A DNA stretch of 64,000 nucleotides from CAWAHD01 sp963781785 (GTDB taxonomy: Bacteria > Planctomycetota > Planctomycetia > Isosphaerales > Isosphaeraceae), in NCBI GenBank assembly GCA_963781785.1, contig CAWAHD010000005.1, positions 496,001-560,000 of the forward strand, given 5' to 3'. The translations under genes and the position numbers were made by a program. Position 1 is the first letter of the stretch; every line of letters starts with the position of its first letter. The notes beneath the pieces are model-generated. The model was not told the DNA's origin, did not search any database, and saw only the letters and a list, made by a program, of their open reading frames with translations. Shown piece by piece: positions 49,717 through 59,048 of this stretch.

Positions 49717-51432
49717 CTACGGGCGACTGCCTTCCCCCGCCGCGCCCGTCGTTTTCCGAGTCGCGCCGGCGGTCGCCTCGCCCGGGTCGATCAGGTTGTC
49801 GTTGTCTCGGTCGAGGTGGTCAAACTGATCGCGGGGTCCGAGAAACTCACGGCGGGAGACGTCGCCATCGCGGTTGCGGTCCATTTTCTGAAACCAGTCC
49901 GGACCAACCGCCGGCCCGGCGAACTGGGTCGCGACCATCGCTCGAGGCAATGGAACGCCCAGACCGAAGCCCGTCAGGCCGGGGAGCCCGCCGCGTGCGA
50001 TGACCACCTGGAAGTGATACGGGATCTCGTCGGCCGAGACGCGGCCGTCGCCGCTGGCATCCCACGACATGACCCGGTCGACGGTGCGCATCACTTCACG
50101 TGCGCCCAGTCGGCGATCTCGGTCCAGGTCGAGGATGCCGAAGATCGCGCGGCCCTGGTCTGCCGTCGACAGGACCATGCGCGATCGCGCGGCGGCTTCC
50201 TGACGATCGGCGAAGTCCAGCAGTTCTTTCAGGTAGATCTTGCCGTCGCCATCGCCGTCGATGACCTCCGATAAACCGGCAAGGGGCGATTGAGGGGCGT
50301 TGATCGCAGCCATTTCCTTGCCTTCGAGATAGCCGTCCTTGCTTACGTCAGCAGCCTTGAATCGTTGCTTGAGGAGGCGATGGGCCTCCTCGACCGCGGC
50401 GCTTCCGCCGTCGACGTGGACGTCGAGCCGTACCCCCCCGATGGCAAACTCGACGTCGCCGTCGGCGAGGCGGCGGACCTGCGTTCCCTTGGGCAGGCTA
50501 CCTTCGGCTTCCACCTGAACCGTCGCCCGCCCGGCCGCATCGGCCGGGAACTCGACGTCGAGCGTCAGGTCGATTGGCGCACGGGCGAGATATTTGCGCA
50601 GCTCGCTGGAGTCCAGCGAGTCGTCGCGGTTCGTATCGGCGGCGGCGAATGCCTCGGGGTAGATTGCGAATTCGGCGAGCGACAGCTTGTTGTCGGGCCT
50701 TCCAGGGACGTCGCCCCGTCCCTTGTCGTACTTCTTGAGCAAGAGCCGGGCCGGCCGGAGCGACGACTCACCGCGCGAGAACTCGACGACCGGCGGCAGG
50801 GCAGTGAACCGCGCCTGGCGCTCCGACGATTGCTCCATGATGGCGGCGAAAGCGGGGCTGTCATAGGGCTCCAGCTCATCGGGAGTGATCATTTCGTTAT
50901 CGTCGAGGTCGAGCGGCCGGAGCGATCCGGCAATCGCCGCCAGCTCGGGCCTTGTAAGCTCGCCGTCCTTGTCGCGGTCGAGCTGATCGAAGAGCGCGTC
51001 GGTCCGGTTGATCGCTTGCCGTCCGACCTGGAGCCGGAATGGGCCCAAAATCGGGCGAAGGATCTCGGCGAGTTCATCGATCGAGACCTTGCCATCCTTT
51101 GGGTGGACATCCAGGTCTCCGAGTGTGGGTGGCGCGGGCGCTCCTGTCGCCAGCCGCACGAGGACCGCGAGGATCTTGGGGTCGGCCTCCTTGGTGGTGA
51201 GCGTGCCGTCGCCGTTCTTGTCGAGGCTGGCGTGGAACGTGCGGACGGAGTCGATCCACGACGCCTCGAATGGCCGCCCCTCCTTTGTGACCCGCAGGCG
51301 GAGAAACACCGGTCGGTGCTCGGCAAGGAAAATCAAGTGGCGCTCAGCACCACTCCCGGGGGCGCCGGGCCCAGATTCCTGTGGGGCCGCGGCGGCCAGG
51401 ACGACGACGATGATCGCCGCGGCGGCGGTCAT
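49717..51432 (-). CDS. Exported EF-hand repeat protein, 571 aa
   Basis: It begins with a hydrophobic export segment (MTAAAAIIVVVLAAAAPQES). Ten calcium-binding-type loops are visible along the chain, including DKNGDGTLTTKE, DRDKDGELTRPE, DVSKDGYLEGKE, DGDGDGKIYLKE, DASGDGRVSADE, DRNRDGDVSRRE and DRDNDNLIDPGE; a few are degenerate. The start overlaps the stop of the DUF1501 gene (ATGA), so it is the last gene of that operon. It is probably a periplasmic calcium-responsive binding protein. Partner unknown. Confidence 0.88.
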   Translation of the reverse strand: MTAAAAIIVVVLAAAAPQESGPGAPGSGAERHLIFLAEHRPVFLRLRVTKEGRPFEASWIDSVRTFHASLDKNGDGTLTTKEADPKILAVLVRLATGAPAPPTLGDLDVHPKDGKVSIDELAEILRPILGPFRLQVGRQAINRTDALFDQLDRDKDGELTRPELAAIAGSLRPLDLDDNEMITPDELEPYDSPAFAAIMEQSSERQARFTALPPVVEFSRGESSLRPARLLLKKYDKGRGDVPGRPDNKLSLAEFAIYPEAFAAADTNRDDSLDSSELRKYLARAPIDLTLDVEFPADAAGRATVQVEAEGSLPKGTQVRRLADGDVEFAIGGVRLDVHVDGGSAAVEEAHRLLKQRFKAADVSKDGYLEGKEMAAINAPQSPLAGLSEVIDGDGDGKIYLKELLDFADRQEAAARSRMVLSTADQGRAIFGILDLDRDRRLGAREVMRTVDRVMSWDASGDGRVSADEIPYHFQVVIARGGLPGLTGFGLGVPLPRAMVATQFAGPAVGPDWFQKMDRNRDGDVSRREFLGPRDQFDHLDRDNDNLIDPGEATAGATRKTTGAAGEGSRP

Positions 51433-52781
51433 CCGAGAAGTTCCTTGATCGGGTTGGCCTTCACATCGACGATCCGGATCGGGCGACCATTCTCGACGGT
51501 GTTCTGCTTGGCCGGGTCGATCCCCAGGCCCTTGATGACCGTCGCGAGCAGATCGGGCACGAGGACGGGCCGGTCCTTGACTTGCTCGCCGTCCTTTCCG
51601 GTGTCGCCGACAAACTGGCCGCGCTTGATGCCTCCACCGGCGAGAACCGTCGACCAGGCGCTGGGAAAATGATCGCGGCCGGCGGACTCATTGATCTTCG
51701 GTGTCCGGCCGAACTCGCCCATCCACACGATCAAGGTGCTGTCGAGCAGGCCGCGCGACCGAAGGTCGGTCATCAAGGTGGCCCAACCGGCGTCGAGCAC
51801 ACCGCTCAACTTCTCGACGGTGTCGAAATTCTGGGCGTGGGTGTCCCACCCCAGCGGGTTCTGGCCGTCGACGGAAGAAAGCGTGACCTCCACGAACGGG
51901 ACCCCGCGCTCGACGAGCCGGCGGGCCAGGAGGCACCCCTGGCCGAACGGATTGCGCCCATACGCATCTTGCAACGCGGCGGGCTCGTCGTCCAGCTCGA
52001 ACGCCTTGGCCGCCGACGACCTCATCATCTTGACGGCCCGACGGTAGGCACTCTGGTGGCTGAACGACGGGACGCCAGGGCGGCTCTTGAGGAAGTCGTT
52101 TTCGAGCGAGAGCATCAGCTCGAGCCGTTCGTCGGCTTGGGAGCGGCCGATGCCGCGAGGGATGTCGAGATCTTCGACCTTGAGCGAAGTGCCGCCCGGG
52201 TCCGCGGCGCCTGCCAGGTTCCGCTCGCCGACATTCAGCGGCGCGCACTTCGGCCCGAGGAAGCCCGAGCTGAAGGCTGCCGCATTGATCGCCCGCACCG
52301 GCGAGATGCTGACGAACCCCGGCAGCTCGGCCGACTCGTCGTCGAACTCGTTGGCAACCAGCGAGCCGAGCGTCGGGTAGCGCACCGGCCCCTGGGGCAG
52401 GTAGCCGGTGCGGAGGTAGTAGGTGGCCCGGCCATGGTCCCCCTCCTTGGTGCTCATCGAGCGAATGATGGCGAGATCATCGGCCAGGCTGGCTAGCCTC
52501 GGTAAGTGCGGACCGAGAAGCATTCCCGGAACCGATGTCTGGATGGGTTTGAAAGGCCCGCTGTTGGCGTGGCCGGGCTTCGGGTCGAAGGTGTCGGTCT
52601 GGCTCGGGCCGCCGGCCATCCAGAGGAGAATGCACGACTTGCGGCGTTGCGGGTGAAGAGCCGCATCGGCCGCCAGAGCCTCGATCCAGCCAGAAGCCGA
52701 GGCACCCAAAGCGCCGGCCGCGGCGAGCCGAATCACCTGCCGTCGGGTCAATTGCGAGACATGGCGGTTGGGGCGGCTCAT
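51429..52781 (-). CDS. DUF1501 family protein, Tat-exported
   Basis: The start at ATG 52781 has GGGAG upstream. A twin-arginine-like signal (LTRRQVIRLAAAGALGASAS) precedes the DUF1501 domain: ILLWMAGGPSQTDTFDPKPG near the N-terminus, RSMSTKEGDHGRATYYLRTG in the middle, and LIVWMGEFGRTPKI and GRDHFPSAWS toward the end. The fold is related to sulfatases/alkaline phosphatases. In planctomycetes these genes almost always pair with DUF1549/DUF1553 genes, as here; the biochemical role is not known, though roles in polysaccharide handling have been suggested. Confidence 0.95.
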   Translation of the reverse strand: MSRPNRHVSQLTRRQVIRLAAAGALGASASGWIEALAADAALHPQRRKSCILLWMAGGPSQTDTFDPKPGHANSGPFKPIQTSVPGMLLGPHLPRLASLADDLAIIRSMSTKEGDHGRATYYLRTGYLPQGPVRYPTLGSLVANEFDDESAELPGFVSISPVRAINAAAFSSGFLGPKCAPLNVGERNLAGAADPGGTSLKVEDLDIPRGIGRSQADERLELMLSLENDFLKSRPGVPSFSHQSAYRRAVKMMRSSAAKAFELDDEPAALQDAYGRNPFGQGCLLARRLVERGVPFVEVTLSSVDGQNPLGWDTHAQNFDTVEKLSGVLDAGWATLMTDLRSRGLLDSTLIVWMGEFGRTPKINESAGRDHFPSAWSTVLAGGGIKRGQFVGDTGKDGEQVKDRPVLVPDLLATVIKGLGIDPAKQNTVENGRPIRIVDVKANPIKELLG

Positions 52782-52885
52782 GGCGATACTCCCTTTGCGC
52801 CGGAAAGGCGCGAATCGAGTCATGTCGGGTTCAGTCTAACGGGACATTCACGCCACGGTGGCGGCGAACCGGAAAATCGTTCGGG

Positions 52886-54466
52886 TCAATGGTTCAGGTG
52901 AAACTCCGGCCCGTTCAGGATGGCCCAGAAGATGTCGGCGAGTGCTTTCGCCTGGTTTTCGCCGGATTTCCGCTCTTCGACGAATCGGACCAGACGCGCC
53001 AGCTCGTCGGGTCTCGGGCGGCGGGTCAACGTCGCGAGGTAGAGGGTCTCAATCCGGCCGGGCGTGTCCAGGAATGGGGCCTTGACAACCGCGCCCAGCA
53101 CCTGGCTGGTCTCCGGGTTCGTGGCGCCCTCGATATAGGAGCCGTTCATCATCGTGAGGGCCTGGATGATCGTCGTCTCGGCTTCGATGGGCCGGCTTTC
53201 GCGGTTGGCAAACAACTCCAGGAAACGGGCCTTCGCGTCCCCCGTCTCGGCTCCCGTGGCCCGGGTGAGGCTATCGAAGAGCTGCCCGGGCGAAAGGCCG
53301 CGTACCGGCATCGCCGCAAACAAGGGCGTCGCCGATTCAGCCGGGTTCGCCACGCTCGACAGGTTGTAAGCCCGGGTTGCCGTCAGGACGCGGATCAAGA
53401 ACTTCAGTTGATAGCCGTGAGCCCGGAACTGCCCCGCGAGGTCGTCGAGCAGGCCGGCCAAGTCCGAACTAGCGTCCGCATCGAGCTCATCCACGGGCTC
53501 GATCAGTCCGACGCCGAAAAAGCGAGCCCACACCTGGTTCACGACGGCCCTGGCGAAATACGGGTTGTCCGGTGCGGTGACCCACTCGGCCAGAATGTCG
53601 CGCGCGCCTGCGCGCGGGCGCCATGCTGGCGTGGAACCGTCGAGGTGGGACGCGGTGACAACCTTCTTGGTCCCAGGGATCGTCAACTCTCGGCGCGGCG
53701 CGGCTTTCTCGTCCCGCCGCGGCGTGAGCCCGTTTTCCGGCTGCTGGGTCGGCACTTCCGCGAAGAAGGCCGCGAGGCTCCAGAATTGTTCTCGCTTCCA
53801 GTGCGCGAACGGGTGATTGTGGCACTGGGCGCATTCCAGGCGGATTCCCAGAAAAACGCGGGACACGCCGGCCGCGAGGTTTTCGGGCTTGTTCTCCTTG
53901 GCCAGGTAATAGCCGGCGGGAGTCGGTGTGAACCGGCCGCCGGTCGGGATGGTGTTTTGATTGTTGATTTTGGCGGTGAGGATCTCGCGTACGATCCGAT
54001 CGTAGCCCGCCTCTTCGATGACTTTCTTGCGGAGCCACGCCTCGAAATCGCCCGCGAACTGGCGGGCGATGTCCTCGGTGTCGGCCTCGGGCAAAAGAAG
54101 ACGGCGCCAGATCTCGGTGGCACGCGTGGTGTAGGCCGGGCTGTCGAGCAGGCGCTCGACCAGCGCCTGCCGTTTGGATTTGCTGGGATCGTCGAGGAAA
54201 TCTCGGGTCTCGGCGGCGGTCGGGATCTTGCCGATCAGGTCGAGGCTGACGCGCCTGAGGAACTCTCCATCGTCGGCGACTGCGGCCGGGCTGACCTTCG
54301 CCTGGGCCCAGCGGGCAGAGAGGACCGCGTCGATCCGGGCCGTCAGGGTCGATGCGTCGCTCACGGCTCTAACCGGGCTCGATCGCCCGCCGCGGTCCTC
54401 CGTCTTGTCGGCCCGAACCGTGGCGACCATCAGCGTGAAGATGACAGAGAGCCATATGGTGCGCAT
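52886..54466 (-). CDS. DUF1549/DUF1553 family exported protein
   Basis: First gene of the minus-strand operon, start 54466 after GGGGAGGG. Signal peptide MRTIWLSVIFTLMVATVRAD. The DUF1549 domain spans about residues 40-240 (DGEFLRRVSLDLIGKIPTAA, LLDSPAYTTRATEIWRRLLL, LECAQCHNHPFAHWKREQFW with a CxxCH-like pair). DUF1553 follows (about 270-510: WVTAPDNPYFARAVVNQVWA, RAYNLSS, LDTPGRIETLYLATLTRRP). The CAQCHNHP motif resembles a heme-c site. It is co-transcribed with DUF1501 and the EF-hand protein. Confidence 0.95.
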   Translation of the reverse strand: MRTIWLSVIFTLMVATVRADKTEDRGGRSSPVRAVSDASTLTARIDAVLSARWAQAKVSPAAVADDGEFLRRVSLDLIGKIPTAAETRDFLDDPSKSKRQALVERLLDSPAYTTRATEIWRRLLLPEADTEDIARQFAGDFEAWLRKKVIEEAGYDRIVREILTAKINNQNTIPTGGRFTPTPAGYYLAKENKPENLAAGVSRVFLGIRLECAQCHNHPFAHWKREQFWSLAAFFAEVPTQQPENGLTPRRDEKAAPRRELTIPGTKKVVTASHLDGSTPAWRPRAGARDILAEWVTAPDNPYFARAVVNQVWARFFGVGLIEPVDELDADASSDLAGLLDDLAGQFRAHGYQLKFLIRVLTATRAYNLSSVANPAESATPLFAAMPVRGLSPGQLFDSLTRATGAETGDAKARFLELFANRESRPIEAETTIIQALTMMNGSYIEGATNPETSQVLGAVVKAPFLDTPGRIETLYLATLTRRPRPDELARLVRFVEERKSGENQAKALADIFWAILNGPEFHLNH

Positions 54467-54857
54467 GGGTACCCTCCCCTCCTAAATAAATAAGTATCGC
54501 CTGCCCCGTGATGCTGTCAACGAGAATCTTCTGACATTTGTGAAACGGGTGATGGGAAGCGAGAAAAGCGGCAATCGATACCCACAGTGGTAATCCGTTC
54601 CCATGATTCCGCTGGCTGTCGGTGGCGCCGATACCGGCAGGTCCAACCAGGCGATTCGATCTCAATTCCCTGTCTGAGCACCGCTTGGTGACAAAGAATC
54701 GTCGGTCACCGCAAATCGGCGCGGCATTCGCTGTGGTTGAACCGTTCGCGCGGGAGACCGGCCTTTCTGAACCCTTCGGGACAAGACGGCAGGGCCTGAT
54801 CAGGAACGACGAATGAGGTCCGGGAGTTGTCAGCCTGAAGGCAAGGGACCCACAGCC
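54467..54857. other. Divergent intergenic region, no gene seen
   Basis: About 390 bases between the minus-strand DUF1549 operon and the plus-strand signalling operon. It probably contains both promoters. I see no gene or RNA in it; a short AT-rich tract (AATAAATAAG) lies just upstream of the DUF1549 ribosome-binding site. Confidence 0.5.
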
Positions 54858-55157
54858 ATGTTCATCGCGCTCAGCACGTTCGCCATCGCCAACGGGATGA
54901 CCGAAGAAGTCCAGCAGGCCTTCCTGCGCCGACCCCACCTGGTTGACAGCGTACCGGGCTTCGTGCGAATGGACGTTTTCAGTCCCGTCGACAACTCGGA
55001 GGAGATCTGGCTGCTCACCTTTTGGCGTGACCCGGAGAGCTACCACTCGTGGTACCGCAGCCACGCGCATCATGAATCGCATCGCGGCATTCCCAACGGA
55101 TTGAAGCTCGTGCCAGGGACCACGCAGCTCCGTTTCTTCGAGCACCTGTGTTCGTGA
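54858..55157 (+). CDS. Antibiotic biosynthesis monooxygenase (ABM)-fold protein
   Basis: 99 aa from ATG 54858. The ABM/dimeric alpha-beta barrel pattern is clear: FIALSTFAIANGMTEEVQQA, RRPHLVDSVPGFVRMDVFSP, EIWLLTFWRDPESYHSWYRS. The His-rich SHAHHESHRG loop could bind a cofactor such as heme, as in IsdG-like members, but this is not proven. It lies 16 bases before the B12-sensor gene and is probably the first gene of that operon. Confidence 0.82.
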   Translation: MFIALSTFAIANGMTEEVQQAFLRRPHLVDSVPGFVRMDVFSPVDNSEEIWLLTFWRDPESYHSWYRSHAHHESHRGIPNGLKLVPGTTQLRFFEHLCS

Positions 55158-55173
55158 CGAAAGGCGGGAATGA

Positions 55174-56250
55174 GTGACGACCGACATGCACCGTGCCGCG
55201 GCGACGGCAATCGAAGGGCAGCGTGAGGCATTGGCGGAAGCGGCCGTTCGAAACGACTACGCCCGCCGCGCGGCGTATCTGAAAGGCTACGGCGCACGCG
55301 GGCGCGACCGCTATCTCCAGGACACCGCCTACCACCTCTCTTTTCTGGCCGACGCGGTAGGTACCTGCTGCCCATCGTTATTCACGGAATATGTCGGCTG
55401 GGCGAAGGTGCTGCTCACGCAGCTTGGTATTCCCACCGAGGATCTGGCGGAAAACCTGCGGTGCATCCAGCACGTCCTCTGGCGGCTTTTGCCAACGGAG
55501 CTGGCCGAGGTTGCCTGTGCCTGCATCGACCTCGGGCTGCAAGAACTGCCACAGCTTCCCGTCGAGTTGCCGACCTTCCTGGAAGACAGTGCCCCGCTGG
55601 CACAGTTAGCCGGCGCGTATCTGAAGGCGCTGCTGGGCGGAGACCGGCAGACCGCCAGCCGTTTGATTCTCGAGGCAGTCCAGTCGGGCACGCCGGTGAA
55701 GGACATCTATCTTCAGGTGTTCCAATCCAGCCAGCATGAGATCGGCCGCCTGTGGCAAATGAACAAGATCACCGTGGCGCAAGAGCACTATTGCTCGGCC
55801 GCGACGCAGTTGATCATGTCGCTTCTCTACCCTCGCATCTTCAGCTCCGAAAAGGTCGGGCGCACCCTGGTGGCGGCGTGCGTAGAAGGCGACCTGCACG
55901 AGATCGGGATCCGCATCGTGTCGGATTTCTTCGAGATCGAGGGGTGGAATACCTCCTATCTGGGTGCGAACATGCCGACGCCGGGCATTCTCGACACGCT
56001 GGTGCAGCGTCGCGCCGACGTCCTGGCGCTCTCGGCAACCATGACGTTCCATGTGCGGGCGGTGGCCGAAGTCATCAAAGCAGTCCGCGGCGCCGCGGAC
56101 TGCCGCGATGTCAAGATCCTCGTCGGCGGTTATCCGTTCAATATCGCTTCGAACTTGTGGCAAGCGGTCGGGGCCGATGCCTACGTGCCGGCCGCAGGGC
56201 CCGCGGTGAGTGTCGCCAACCGGCTCTTGGAGGCTTCCCTAGCGCCATGA
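55174..56250 (+). CDS. CarH-like B12-binding photosensor without DNA-binding domain
   Basis: 358 aa from GTG 55174 (or ATG 55186). Residues about 1-140 are helical and unassigned, not a MerR domain. Residues about 140-225 form the four-helix bundle of B12-2-type domains with the exact Wx9EH motif (W194, E204, H205 in LWQMNKITVAQEHYC). In CarH-type photoreceptors this motif caps adenosylcobalamin. A Rossmann B12 domain follows with D240-x-H242-x-x-G245 (EGDLHEIGIRI), His242 being the lower ligand. The stop overlaps the kinase start. So it probably senses light, or adenosylcobalamin, and signals to the kinase. Confidence 0.85.
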   Translation: MTTDMHRAAATAIEGQREALAEAAVRNDYARRAAYLKGYGARGRDRYLQDTAYHLSFLADAVGTCCPSLFTEYVGWAKVLLTQLGIPTEDLAENLRCIQHVLWRLLPTELAEVACACIDLGLQELPQLPVELPTFLEDSAPLAQLAGAYLKALLGGDRQTASRLILEAVQSGTPVKDIYLQVFQSSQHEIGRLWQMNKITVAQEHYCSAATQLIMSLLYPRIFSSEKVGRTLVAACVEGDLHEIGIRIVSDFFEIEGWNTSYLGANMPTPGILDTLVQRRADVLALSATMTFHVRAVAEVIKAVRGAADCRDVKILVGGYPFNIASNLWQAVGADAYVPAAGPAVSVANRLLEASLAP

Positions 56251-57460
56251 ACGCCGACACCGAGGGCGGCATCGCCCTGACGTGCGATCAGAATGGGGCA
56301 GTCCGGGACGTCATCCGCGACGACTTCGGGATCACCCGTGCGCCGCGCGCGGGGCTCCCTTGGTGGCGCTCGCGAGTGCCGGCGGCGCGGCGAAGGTGCG
56401 CGCGTTTCTGGAGGCCGTGCGGACAGAGCGGATGGCGTTCGACTGGGAACTGACCATGCCGGTCAATGGCAAGCCGACCCCCCTGCAATTTACCGGCGGC
56501 CGTGGCGACGACGGCAATCTGTTCATCATCATCGGGGCGCCGACGCGCGCGGGAGTCGAGCGCGTTTACAACGAACTGCTGGATGTCCGCAACGAGTACG
56601 CGACCATGGTGCGAGCTCAGATGAAGGAACACGCACTTCGCGCCCGCGTCGCGGACGAGCTTGACAGCGTCCGGTACGACGACCTCACGCGACTCAACAA
56701 CGACCTCACGACCGCCCATCGCGAGCTGGCGAAGACGACCGCCGAGCTCGGCCGCCTAAACGAGCAATTGGACCGTTCCAACAAGGAGCTGGAACAGTTC
56801 GCGTACGTCGCTTCACACGACCTGCAAGAGCCGCTGCGCATGGTGTCAAGCTATACTCAGCTCCTGTCCCGGCGCTACAAGGGGAAACTCGACGCCGACG
56901 CCGACGAGTTCATCGCTTTCGCCGTGGACGGCGCCAACCGGATGCAGGTTCTGATTAACGACCTGCTCGCTTACTCCCGGGTGGGTACGCGTGGTAAGGA
57001 ATTCGAGCGCACCGATTGCACGGCCGCCTTTCAACTGGCACTGGCCAATCTCAAGGTCGCGATTGACGAGAGCAAAGCGGTGGTGACTCACGGTCCGCTA
57101 CCAACACTCATGGCCGACAAATTGCAATTCGGTCAGTTGCTGCAAAACCTGATCGGAAATGCAGTCAAGTATCACGGTGCCGAGTCACCGTGGGTGCACG
57201 TCTCGGCAGAGCACACGGGGAATGATTGGGTCTTTTCCGTGCGCGACAACGGTATCGGCATCGATCCCCAGTATGCCGACCGAATCTTCGTGATCTTCCA
57301 GCGCCTGCACACGAGAGAAGAGTACCCCGGCACTGGCATCGGCCTGGCCATCTGCAAAAAGATCGTCGAGCGTCACGGCGGCCATACCTGGGTGGAGTCG
57401 CAACCGGGCAGCGGCGCCACGTTTTACTTCAACATCCCGATCGGAAGTAGCGGACGATGA
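56247..57460 (+). CDS. Sensor histidine kinase, frameshift near its start
   Basis: It starts by ATGA overlap at 56247 (MNADTEGGIALTCDQNGAV). Near 56350 the frame shifts and continues VALASAGGAAKVRAFLEAVR. A PAS-like N-terminal domain is followed by a coiled coil (LTTAHRELAKTTAELGRLNE) and HisKA (FAYVASHDLQEPLRMVSSYT, phosphorylated His in SHDLQEP), then HATPase with QLLQNLIGNAVKYHG, SVRDNGIGIDPQY and GTGIGLAICKKIVERHGGHT. No membrane segment, so it is cytoplasmic. The type resembles phytochrome-like and Rcp1-paired kinases. Likely partners are the flanking B12 sensor and the receiver protein at 57457. Confidence 0.88.
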
Positions 57461-57903
57461 CTGACGCAGCTTTCAGCAAGCCGGTGGAGCTTCTCCTCGT
57501 GGAAGACAATCCCGGCGACGTGCGCCTGACCCGGGAAACCATTAAGGAGTTCAAAGTGATCAACAATCTCAGCGTGGTCGGGGACGGAGTCGAAGCCATG
57601 GCGTTTCTCCGCCGCGAAGGCAAGTACGAGAACGCACCCCGTCCGGACCTGATCTTGCTGGACCTGAACCTGCCCAAGAAAGACGGGCGCGAGGTACTGG
57701 CGGAGATCAAGCGCGACGACCAGTTGAAACGCATTCCGGTGGTCATCCTGACCACGTCCGGCGCCGAGCAGGACATCCTCAACACGTATGATCTGCACGC
57801 GAACTGTTACATCAGAAAGCCGGTTGATCTGGACCAGTTCAGCGCGGTCATCAAATCGATCGAGCAGTTCTGGTTCACGATCGTGAAACTGCCATCGGAA
57901 TAG
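57457..57903 (+). CDS. Single-domain response regulator (Rcp1-like)
   Basis: 148 aa, only a receiver domain. Acidic pair E16/D17 (LLLVEDNPGDVRL), phospho-acceptor D69 (LILLDLNLPKKDG), Thr near 100 (VVILTTSGAE) and K121 (CYIRKPVDLDQF) are all present. The NLPKKDGREVL text is typical of Rcp1-type regulators partnered with phytochrome-like kinases. It overlaps the kinase stop by four bases. Probable direct phospho-acceptor of that kinase. Confidence 0.93.
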   Translation: MTDAAFSKPVELLLVEDNPGDVRLTRETIKEFKVINNLSVVGDGVEAMAFLRREGKYENAPRPDLILLDLNLPKKDGREVLAEIKRDDQLKRIPVVILTTSGAEQDILNTYDLHANCYIRKPVDLDQFSAVIKSIEQFWFTIVKLPSE

Positions 57904-57912
57904 GAGAGGTCC

Positions 57913-59048
57913 ATGTCATCGGAAACCATCCGCGTGCTGCTGGTTGAAGACAATCTGGGCGATGCCCGCTTGCTGTTCGAGGGCCTTGGGGAAGCGCTGC
58001 CCGGGCAGTTCCACTTGACCCACGTCAAGCGGCTCAGCGAGGCGCTCGAATATCTCTGGAAAGAGACCTGCGACGTGGTTCTTCTGGACCTGGGGCTTCC
58101 CGACAGTCACGGCATTGACACACTTGTCCTGACGCGGGCACAAGCACCCGATGTGCCAATCGTGGTGCTCACGGGTTTCCAGGATGAAGCATTGGGCGAT
58201 CAGGCGCTGAAGGAGGGGCGCAGGACTATCTGGTCAAGGGGCAAGTGGATGCCAGGGTGCTGGCGCGCTCCCTGCGCTATGCCATTGCACGCAAAACACT
58301 GGCCGAGGCGCTGATAGGGCGAGGGGTCGCTCTCGCCGCAGCCGGCTTGCTGCGAGATTCGCGACGGCGTCTGATCGCAGGGCACGAGGGCGTGCGCCGA
58401 GACGCTGCCGCCCAACTCCACGATGGCGTTCAGAAAGGGCTCTTTGTGCTACAGGGCCAGGTGCAAGAGCTACTGAATGGGATTAGCTCCTCGTCGGAAA
58501 AGACGCACCGCCTCAGCACGGCGATCGACGGGCTGAATCAGAAGATCGAGCAGCAAGTGGACGTTCTCAGCCGCCAGCTCTACCCTTGTGCTCTCAGCGA
58601 AGGTCTCGTCCCCGCTTTTCAGTCCCTTCGCGACCGGTTTGGAGCGGCTCTCGCTGTTGATATCCAGCTCGACGAAGAGCTTGTGAAACAGGAGCGGGCC
58701 GACCCTAACCTGCTTCCCGAGGAGGTGGGGCTGGCAGCGTACCGCATCGCTGAAGAGGCCCTGGCCAACGTGGCCAAGCACGCAAAGGCCAGCAAGGCCG
58801 CGGTACGGCTGGACTCGTCGGAAGCACGCTGGTTACGGCTCACGGTGCACGACGACGGCCAGGGCTTCGATACGGCAAGACGCCTTGAAGGAGCAGGCAT
58901 CGGAACCATGCGGGACTATGCCGAGGGGGTGGGCGGCGAGTGTTCGATCCACACCGATCCGGGCGTGGGCACGGAGGTTACGGCCGTGCTTCCGCTCTCG
59001 CGACTTCGTGTGGAGCATCTGGCGTCCTCACAGGAAGGAGGCAACTGA
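57913..59048 (+). CDS. Receiver domain fused to a NarL-type (HisKA_3) histidine kinase, frameshifted
   Basis: Start ATG 57913, with AGGAG upstream. The receiver (about 1-115) has VEDNLGDARL and D59 (VVLLDLGLPDSHG). Near 58215 one base seems missing; the continuation (QDYLVKGQVDARVLARSLRY) is in the next frame. Then come a HisKA_3 dimerisation domain (AAQLHDGVQKGLFVLQGQVQ, with the phospho-His in LHDGVQ) and an HATPase (YRIAEEALANVAKHAKASKA, LTVHDDGQGFDT, GAGIGTMRDYAEGVGG). Hybrid kinases of this order can be switched by an upstream phosphorelay. The stop overlaps the GvpN-like start by one base. Confidence 0.85.

Noticed and set aside
52889..54493. Plus-strand open frame of 534 codons
   Set aside because: Antisense to the DUF1549/DUF1553 gene, a well-known family on the minus strand.
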